Shown: in pieces, positions 57,001 to 64,000 of the stretch
Layout of the letters: each line of letters begins with the position of its first letter
How positions within the stretch are numbered: position 1 is the first letter of the stretch
Translations under genes and position numbers: made by a program
NCBI GenBank assembly: GCA_016098155.1
Contig: JAAAJB010000060.1
Coordinates: 26,181 to 90,180, forward strand
Length of the DNA stretch: 64,000 nt
Source of the DNA: Actinomortierella ambigua
Taxonomy: Eukaryota > Mortierellomycota > Mortierellomycetes > Mortierellales > Mortierellaceae
Direction of reading: 5' to 3'
The notes under the pieces: generated by a model
What the model saw: only the letters and a program-made list of their open reading frames with translations
Databases searched by the model: none
What the model was told of the DNA's origin: nothing

Positions 57001-57560
57001 TGTGAGTGTGTTAGGGCTGGTGGGGAACCTGACGACGAGGATGTAGCGTTGTTAGTAGACCAATGGTGACCAGTAGATGATCGTCGCTCGCTTTGGCTGT
57101 GGGAGTATGGGTTATTGGCTGGCCGAACAACGGGTTCCGCAGGATGGAGACGTTGACGTTTCTTGATCGTTGCACGGCCAGGGATGGTGGTGGTGGTGGC
57201 CTGTGGTGGCTGTTCTGAAGAGGACAAGGAGGAGGAGGAGGAAGAAGAAGAGCACGGCAAAGAAGTACAGGTGGGGTGCTGGATACAGGATGTGGAGGCT
57301 GATGTCGTAGGGGTAGCGGTAGTAGCAGTTGTTGTACTAGCTGTGGGTATGTGGTCTGCTGCTGTATTTGGTGCAGAGGTTCCTGTTACCGAGTCGTCGC
57401 CTTCGCTTGTCCTCTCCGAGGCGGACAGCGGTGGTGGAGGTGGGGGAGGTGGAGGTGGGGGCAGAGGATGCTGTGGGGAGGAAGGTGACAGCGATGGCGG
57501 TGGAGATGGAGAGGGCGCTTGACCAATGTCGGTGCGCGGATGGCCAGGCTGTGCAGCCAT
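54018..57560 (-). CDS. COP1: COP1-type E3 ubiquitin ligase (RING, coiled coil, WD40)
   Basis: Substrate-recognising ubiquitin ligase, known from plants and animals. Eight exons: 57560-56932, 56732-56673, 56522-56428, 56232-56122, 56029-55478, 55363-55009, 54895-54256 and 54146-54018, giving 856 residues. The N-terminus (1-205) is Ser/Pro/Thr-rich with a run of about 12 Pro. The C3HC4 RING reads [20 protein letters not shown], then CYLC and CPMC (Cys 210-247), all ligands present. A coiled coil (from about 299; [14 protein letters not shown]) and [10 protein letters not shown] follow. The WD40 part (about 500-856) has [66 protein letters not shown] and a final GVIKVLELV, very close to animal COP1. 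The RING is split over three exons, and its integrity confirms the model. The start at MAAQPGHP is a choice; an in-frame ATG lies 66 codons upstream. Confidence 0.96.
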
Positions 57561-57802
57561 TAAAGATTGCGGAGAAGGTGAAGAGAGGAAGAAGAGGAAG
57601 AGGAAGGGGAAGAAAGTAGGAAGAAGAAGAAGAAGACGAGGGGGCAGTGAGGGAAATGCAGTCGAGAGAGTGCAAGCACAACTAGACGCTGTGAAGGACT
57701 GGTAATTTGTGGGTGTTACCGCACCAACCCGACCAGCCAACCAAACAACCGACAACACACTTGCTACCCCACCTCGTATTCATCTGGAGAAAGAGTTAGA
57801 TA

Positions 57803-57865
<63 letters not shown>

Positions 57866-58237
57866 AGAGAGATGGAGAGAGAGAGAGAGAGTGGGAGAGT
57901 GAGAGACAGAACAGCAGCAGTCGATCTGCTGCACGTGACACACTGATCCACCGGAGCGATGTCCCCACTCATTCGCTGTGGAACGATGTGATATTGTGTG
58001 CGCGGGTGAACCTTTTTTTCGTTGTATTCCTTTACTTTGCTGCTGCTTCTTCTTTCTGCCGCCCCTGTTCGCCCAGAACTGCCCGCACAAAGACAGACAC
58101 TTCTCTCTTTTTTTTATACTCCATCTCTTTCTTTTTTTCTTTTTCTCTCTCTCTCTCTTTCACACTTCCTTTCCCCACATCAACCACTTCACCCTCCCTT
58201 TTCATTCTCATCTCATTGAGAATTCACTCTTGCCATA
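57561..58237. other. Divergent promoter region of COP1 and PEX5
   Basis: About 680 bases between two divergent starts. It contains a long GA array (57809-57863) and a plus-strand pyrimidine-rich leader (58100-58200) before PEX5. No gene. Confidence 0.5.
57809..57863 (+). repeat. (GA)n microsatellite between COP1 and PEX5
   Basis: Pure GA array of about 55 bases, followed by further GA blocks to about 57905. It sits in the shared promoter region and could affect nucleosome positioning. Confidence 0.9.
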
Positions 58238-60695
58238 ATGTCCTTCCAGAGCATGGTTTCCGGAGCAGAGTGCGGCTCCTCCTCGAATGCAATGCGTCAG
58301 TTTACAAAGCACTTTAACCAAGACACCACTTTGAAGCATGTAAGCACCCAATACTTGTCTCGCTTCCCGAACTCCTCAGTCTTCCTGTCTCTCCGAGGCC
58401 CCAAAGGATTCTCTCTCTACCCGTGTAGGTGTAGAGTTCTGGGCAAAGGAAGAAAAGGGCTTTCCCTCCTCTCGCTTCGCACATGCTTTTCTTTGCCTCG
58501 GCACCCCAAACCCTCTTTTTCTTATTTTCCCATGCTCTTTCGTTTCGAGCCGAGGATACCCACCGAATCCAACCTTCAACCTGGCTTTACTCACATCTTC
58601 CGCTTCTCGGCTGGGGATCACCTTTTCAATGTCTATAGGAGCGATTTGCAAATGCACCTGCCACCCAAGGACCGTCGATGCGCACCGCTGGCCCTGCCAT
58701 GGGCGTGAACGATCAACAGGTATCAAACACGGACCCGGTTGTCACACAATATGCCCTACAAAGCGTGGATCTTTTTAGTGTTTCCGTGCAGAGGCACCAC
58801 CACATGTTTCCCGGCTGACAAATGTCTCCCTTGTATTCAACACACACGCACACATCCTTCAACGTCACTAGCTCCTGGACGAGTTTTTCGATCAACAACA
58901 AAAGGGTGGCGAACCTGCCGCCTTCCGCTTTAATGACATGCGTCAAGAACTCGGTGCTATTCACCGTGGACCCGGATTTGCACCTCCTGGTAAGAAAAAA
59001 AAAGAGAAACAAAGAACAGAAGCCAACAGCCCCAGGACCTGGATCCCATTGCTTCTTCTCTTGTGCATAGGGATAATTGTGTCTATCAACCCATGAATTG
59101 TTCTCTCAACGATCCCTCTCCCTATTCTCTTTTCCCGATCATTTCAGTAGGCGGAGACTGGGGCCAAGAGTTCCAAGCTCAGCAAGGAGCACGGATCTTT
59201 GAGATGAACCCGGAAGAGCAAGCCGCCTTTGAGAACGCATTCCAACATCATCAGGCACCACCTCATGAGTGGCAGGAGGAGTTTATGCGTCATGAGCATG
59301 TCGCTGGGGAGATGCCCGCAGAATTCGAAGCCGCCTTCCAAAAGAACTTTGACTGGGCCAATGAATTTGCGTTGGTGGAAGGAAAGGGCAAAGGAAAGGC
59401 CGTCGACGCCCAACACTTTGCAAGCTGGGAAGCCGAGTTTGATGCAGTTCAACAGGCCAATGCGACAACATCGACCTCAAAGGGAGTGGACTTTGGCGAC
59501 GAAAAGGAGCAACTGGAGGATCTGTGGAGCACGTTGCGCGACAACCTGACGGACACAGAGGACCTGCAAAACATCCTGGAAGACCCCACGGCTTGGGATT
59601 CTGAATTTGCTGATCTCGGCAACATCGCAGCGGGGCCCGTGTTGGGACCTTATACCTTTGAGCCCAATAACCCTTACATGTCGCACCCGAACCCGCTCGA
59701 GGAAGGCGTGCGCCTGGTGCGCGAGGGTGGAAGCCTGTCCGAGGCGGCATTGTGCTTTGAGGCGGCGGTGCAGCGGGACGATAACAACAGTCAAGCCTGG
59801 ATGATGTTGGGCAATACCCAGGCCCAGAACGAGAAGGAGGAGCCTGCTATCCGGGCGTTGGAGCGGGCCGTTGAGGTCGATGCCAGTAATCTCGAGGCCT
59901 TGATGGTAAGAAAGTGGAGGAGAGAGGGAAGGAAAGAGGGAGGCGATTACCTGTGATGTTGATGACTTGTTTGTTGTCTGCATGAAGGACAAAAAAAAAA
60001 CTCACTAGATTTTTTGTTATCAAACTCTGTTTTAGGCATTGGCGGTCAGCTATACCAATGAAGGCTACGATCACCAAACGCATTTGACGCTGGAAAAATG
60101 GCTTGGTGCCAAATATCCCGAGATTATCGCGGCAAACGGCCCACAAGCGCCGACGACAGCCTGGGAGACGCATGAGCGTGTGACGGATCTGTTCCTGCAG
60201 GCAGTGCGACAAGCACCCGATGGTGCGGCGTTGGATGCGGATGTGCAGGTCGGTCTTGGTGTCCTGTTTTACGGTGTGGCCGAGTACGACAAGGCCGTGG
60301 ATTGTTTTGAGGCCGGACTGAAGGCGCGACCAAACGATTACCTGTTGTGGAACCGGTTGGGCGCAACCCTGGCCAACAGCGGTCGCAGCGAGGACGCGAT
60401 CGAGGCGTACCACAAGGCGTTGGAGATCAAGCCGTCGTTTGTGCGTGCACGCTACAACTTGGGCATCTCGTGCATCAACATTGGATGTCACCGCGAGGCC
60501 GTCGAGCACCTGTTGGGTGCGCTGAGCATGCATCAGACGGAGGGCCAGCCTGGACCCGATGGCGCCGTCAACGCCAGCAGCAATCTGTGGGAGACTCTGC
60601 GACGGACCTTCATGATGATGGGGCGCAGCGATCTGGCCGAAAAGGCCGTGGTCGGAGCCGATCTCAACCAGTTCCGTGGCGAATTTGAATTTTGA
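58238..60695 (+). CDS. PEX5: Peroxisomal targeting signal 1 receptor PEX5
   Basis: Cycling receptor that binds C-terminal SKL-type signals and docks with Pex13/Pex14. Exons 58238-58339, 58639-58719, 58872-58989, 59151-59905 and 60036-60695 give 571 residues. A Cys near the N-terminus (residue 12, GAECGSS) matches the conserved monoubiquitination site for recycling. The N-terminal half has LLDEFF (LVxEF-like) and five WxxxF motifs: WGQEF, WQEEF, WANEF, WEAEF and WDSEF. The C-terminal half is a TPR domain, including AWMMLGNTQAQNEKE, ALAVSYTNEGY, VQVGLGVLFYGVAEYDKA, LLWNRLGATLANSGRSEDAI and ARYNLGISCINIG. The three small 5' exons were accepted because they keep frame and carry the expected Cys and FF motifs. 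Confidence 0.97.
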
Positions 60696-60831
60696 GCCAT
60701 CAATTATGTAGCAAAATCACACCACACACCAACCCAAAGTCCTCCAAAACATTTATCATCAGTGATAGAACTCGTGTAGTATAATCTTCCAAAACATAAA
60801 TTTTTCTTTTTCCCACTTTATTCTGGTTAGA
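60696..60831. other. Convergent 3' ends of PEX5 and DNMT2
   Basis: Only 136 bases separate the two stops. AATAAA on the minus strand (60822-60817) lies immediately past the DNMT2 stop, so the transcripts probably overlap at their 3' ends. Confidence 0.5.
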
Positions 60832-62594
60832 TTATGCCAAAAGGTAGCGAATGAGCTCGGAAACGACCTTGACATTAATACTATTACCGAGGACACGATA
60901 TCGCTGTTTGAGGGTCGTCTTTTCCGGGAACGAGAAGCGGCCATCCTGGATGGGGAAGCCCATCAGCCGAGCGATTTCACCCTCGGTAAAGTAGCGCAGC
61001 TGCAGCGACCGCAACAGGGTCAGGGCCTTGGCATCACCCTCCTCGGTGCCCTTCAAGGCCATGGCCTCCTCATAGACGGCCGCGGTATCCATGTCCTCGA
61101 CCATCTGCAAGATCGAGCCCGTCGACTCGACAAAATGATGATACCCCTTGGTGAAGCAGCAGCTACGACGTGTGGAGGGTTTGACAATATCAAACAGCCG
61201 ACCGTACTTTAAAAGCGTGTTGTCCGAGATGGTATAGCGTGCCATCCGCTCGTCGTCCTTGTCCAGAAACTCAATGTAGTCGGCTAATGGGTCGATCTGG
61301 GATGCTCGTACAGGGTCCTGGAGAATATCATCCTCGTTGGGTTTGTGGAGCTCCTGTCGGTCAGCTGTGGAGACATTGATCTTGGTTTCCACGCTTGTCC
61401 TCCGCTTCTTGGTCGTATTATTCTTTTCAGCGCCTTCCTCCGTGTCCGGTGCTGGAGAGGCAGGGTGCTTTTCAGCTGTTGATGCTGTTATTGCTGTTGT
61501 TGTTGTTGTTTCTGCTGCTGCTGCTGCTCGTGCTGAGGCAGAAGTTGACAGGCCAGACAATTCTCCCTGCCGCCGTGTATCGACAAACCCATCTTGATCG
61601 ATCGAATCCTTCGCGGAAGATGGGATGTAACCGATCAAAGTTCCAGTCACGGGGCGTTGAAAGGGTCCGACTTTGTCCGTCTTACGCGCTAAGCAATAGT
61701 AGCGCATGCGGGAGTTGGGGATGCCGATTTGCAATGGGGTGATGAGCAGTTCCTGATATTCGTATCCACATTTGGTCAAGGTCTCGACTAGCAAATCGCG
61801 CGAATCCGACTCTTCAAAGCCCTTGACGTTCTCGAGTAGCAGGTACGAAGGCTGGTGTTCGAGCTCGGGCAGGATACTCATCAGGTACAGAAACGATTTG
61901 GCTCGTGTGTCCTTGCTACCTTCCTGGTTGCCTGTTCGAGTGTACTAGCAGAGAAAAAGAGGTTGTTCCATGCAGTGGTGGTGTGAGACTCTCAGGAAGT
62001 ACTGTTGAGAATGGGGTACAACGCAAAACCCATGGATCCCCTTCTGGGCCTCATAACGTACAGGTTGGCAGGGTGGAGACATAAGCCAAACGTCTGCTTG
62101 CTGCTTGTCATAAAATTCCTTCGGCACCGCCTCGATGTTTCTCTAAAAAGAGTTTTCGCGAAGTAACGAAAATACATGTGAGAATGTTGTAGTGTGTTTG
62201 GACGTGTCTGTTGTTGATTCTTAGTTTCCTCCGCACGATATATACTGGCATTTTTTTGTCTTGTTGTCAAGCAAAGAAGATGTGACATTACTTGTGCTAG
62301 TTGCTTCTTGCCATGGTTATGAGCGTAGACTTCGTTGGCGGTGGTGTTGATGTCAAAGGCCTTGAGAACCTGGCCTTGGTATCCAGACAGATCAAAGGCG
62401 TAGTGCTGTGTGGATGTTGAACATCAAAAGCAGTGTTTTTTTTCTTCGTGTCAGCATGATCCTGCAGCTTTGAGTTTTGTGGTGCAACACTCCAGTGCTA
62501 TGGTCCGCTCAACAGCTGCCTTTACCATGCCTCCGATGCCAGAGTAGAACTCGAGAATCCTATGCTGCTTCTCTTGTAATTCCTGTTTCGCCAT
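60832..62594 (-). CDS. DNMT2: DNMT2-type tRNA (cytosine-38-C5) methyltransferase
   Basis: Member of the DNA methyltransferase fold that methylates C38 of tRNA(Asp) and related tRNAs. Exons 62594-62526, 62405-62292, 62142-62062 and 61944-60832 give 458 residues. Motif I is EFYSGIGGM, then HYAFDLSGYQGQVLKAFDIN. The catalytic PPCQP is at residues 84-88 (Cys 86), directly followed by YTRTGNQ. Motif VI ENV is at 126-128 (LLLENVKGFEES). PLQIGIPNSRMRYYCLAR and the diagnostic CFT signature SCCFTKGYHHFVESTGS (about 349-365) mark DNMT2 rather than a DNA methyltransferase. LMGFP and QRYRVLGNSINVKVV end it. Usual length is 330-400; the excess is an Ala/Thr/Glu-rich insertion at about 195-295. Start is the first ATG with a clean splice phase. 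Confidence 0.95.
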
Positions 62595-62837
62595 GTCGTG
62601 AGTGTGTGTGAATGAAGAGCCTGATCAGGTTGACAAGTCAAGCGAGAGTAAAGCCCTTATGGTCAGACCATTTACTACAGAGACTAAGCCACAATGCCAC
62701 CTGAATTGAGTCTCAACTTTCGAGCGTTGCCCCAGCTTGTCTTTATCTCAAGTTAAGATGGCGTGCTCAATGAGGGTGCGACAGCAATGCTGATGGATAC
62801 CCCATGCAGCATTGCCGATCCCCATACTTACCTGTCT

Positions 62838-62951
62838 GCCTTTGGCGGGGTAAGATGCCCCATCGGGTGTTGCTGCTGCCTTTGGCGGTTACCCCAAGTT
62901 AAGGGTTGACTTCACAGTCAACCGTTTCATCCCTTTGTCTGCCATTGGCGG
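62838..62951. repeat. Three copies of a GCCWTTGGCGG motif
   Basis: TGCCTTTGGCGG at about 62838-62848 and 62878-62888, and TGCCATTGGCGG at 62941-62951. Each contains a GCC-NNN-GGC palindrome extended by GG. Spacing is 40 and 63 bases. They may be transcription-factor sites for DNMT2 or remnants of a small tandem duplication. Confidence 0.55.
62904..62923. promoter_or_regulatory. Perfect inverted repeat between motif copies 2 and 3
   Basis: GGTTGACT and AGTCAACC are exact reverse complements around TCAC. It lies about 310 bases upstream of the DNMT2 start codon. A dimeric regulator site is possible; no family is implied. Confidence 0.35.
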
Positions 62952-63322
62952 GAGGGATGATCTGCTTTCTGCATATCAAGGTTTACGAAGCTCGCGGCAT
63001 CATTTCCTTCCTTCATCTCGACTCTTTTCTCTTTTTCTTTACAATTTTCACATCTTCGACACCTCTCTCAATCCTTGACAGATATCTGCCCAAAGCTTGA
63101 CTCTGTTCTACCTTGTTGATAGAGAAGCCACCTCTAACGCGTTGCCTGCTAAGCTTTCTCCTGAAGACTCGACTGGCGAGCCCAGGAAGCACGTCAAAGC
63201 CGAGAAGACACTCACCCCGCTTTGGCGACACCGCTGCTGAAAAACTCACTCTCTGGCGCGTGTCGACTCCCGACGACGAAGACGTAGCTGATACAACTCT
63301 AGAATTCAGATCGTCCTCCATA

Positions 63323-64000
63323 TCAAAACGGTTTATTGATAAAAGTATAAGAGTTAGGGCTACCACAATGGTGCTGGCGAAAATCGCACCGGGTCGGCTC
63401 GCTATTATCCCGTTGCACTGGCTTGACCACTCGGTGTTTGGCATCCGGGATTATGCCACGCATAATGGCATCACGCCGCTGGCAATATGCATACAGGGAT
63501 AGAAGCAAGCGATAGCCATTCGCGAAATTTGATCGATGCCAGCGATCATGGAGTCGACGGGAATAGCTGGTCGCAGCTTGAGACGGCACCCTCTGGATGC
63601 CTTCAATCCTCGTGTCATATGCGAGGAGCACGTCCAGCGCAAACTCGATACTGTTTTTGACAAGAAGAACCACTCGGTAGCTCTCGGGGCGGCAAATTCT
63701 ATTGTGTGAATGATTGATCGTCGAAACAGGCAGAAGGTTAGCATGGTTATTAGCATTGGTATGGTAAGGCAATGATGATGCAGAAGCACAAAGGCATATG
63801 TAAGGAAGAATGATAGAAACAACTTACTCTCGGTATCTTGGGATTACATCGTGCACAGCCAAGTGCAGGGACTGCGCCGTGGCGCGGTTCCAGGCGAACT
63901 TGATTGAAGCGCCACCCTATGATGGTTCGATAGAAGGGAGGGGATTATGTGAGTAAGCTGCCATCAACCACGACTCATTCATTCATTTGAGCACGGTTCA
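63323..64000 (-). CDS. Unknown protein, C-terminal part only (gene continues beyond window)
   Basis: Two linked exons are visible on the minus strand: 63916-63828 and 63698-63323. Further upstream exons must lie at or beyond position 64000. The intron between them is typical (GTAAGT donor, a CTAAC branch-like site, ACAATAG acceptor), and the junction GA|A keeps frame. The visible 155 residues read GGASIKFAWNRATAQSLHLA, then PESYRVVLLVKNSIEFALDV, an Arg-rich part with SYSRRLHDRWHRSN, and end in SYTFINKPF. I recognise no family, membrane helix or motif. A second minus-strand frame over the same DNA contains a hydrophobic stretch, so the reading frame of the last exon is not beyond doubt. Confidence 0.4.

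Larger units (their letters stand above)
62595..63322. other. Intergenic region with repeated GCC-NNN-GGC palindromes
   Basis: About 730 bases between the DNMT2 start (minus) and the 3' end of the next minus-strand gene. It holds three copies of a GCC(TTT/ATT)GGCGG motif and a perfect 8-bp inverted repeat, listed separately, and then a pyrimidine-rich stretch (63010-63070). No protein-coding gene is supported. Confidence 0.45.

Overview
This window is nuclear DNA from a filamentous, probably early-diverging fungus; Mortierellomycota or Mucoromycota is my best guess. The fungal assignment rests on a GPI-anchored chitin deacetylase, a CDC24 with its fungal N-terminal domain, a vacuolar DUF202 (VTC-type) membrane protein, a COX5-type cytochrome oxidase subunit, and many spliceosomal introns, mostly GTAAGT/GTATGT...YAG. 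Retention of a COP1-type RING/WD40 ubiquitin ligase and of DNMT2 argues against the common ascomycete yeasts and for an early-diverging lineage; that last step is inference. I see no operons, tRNA or rRNA genes, CRISPR arrays or intact transposons.

I could build 19 protein genes, most with exon boundaries that keep frame from start to stop. In order: eEF1B (-, 3' end cut by the window), mitochondrial HSP60 (+), ribosomal protein S0 (-), Sel1-repeat protein (+), DHHC palmitoyltransferase (+), COX5 (-), USP10/Ubp3-like deubiquitinase (+), chitin deacetylase (+), DUF202 protein with a huge disordered N-terminus (+), YbaK-type aminoacyl-tRNA deacylase-like protein (-), CDC24 (+), epoxide-hydrolase-like alpha/beta hydrolase (-), SulP-STAS-cNMP-domain transporter (+), short-chain dehydrogenase (-), Ivy1-like BAR-type protein (-), COP1 (-), PEX5 (+), DNMT2 (-), and the C-terminal part of an unknown protein (-).

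The genes do not form one pathway. Themes are protein synthesis and folding (eEF1B, RPS0, HSP60, YbaK, DNMT2), ubiquitin signalling (USP10-like, COP1), membrane, vacuole and trafficking functions (DHHC, DUF202, SulP, Ivy1-like), polarity and wall (CDC24, chitin deacetylase), and organelles (COX5, PEX5). HSP60 has a perfect three-unit heat-shock element upstream.

Many proteins carry long low-complexity stretches (poly-Q, poly-T, poly-P, His/Gly, Ser). Intergenic DNA and one 2.4-kb intron in CDC24 are full of polypyrimidine/polypurine microsatellites. No wholly new multi-gene system is evident. The items I would look at first are the fungal COP1, the SPX-less DUF202 protein, the FG-type motif at the N-terminus of the deubiquitinase, the giant CDC24 intron, an in-frame (exitron-like) intron in the Ivy1-like gene, and the unknown gene at the right edge with repeated GCC-NNN-GGC palindromes beside it.
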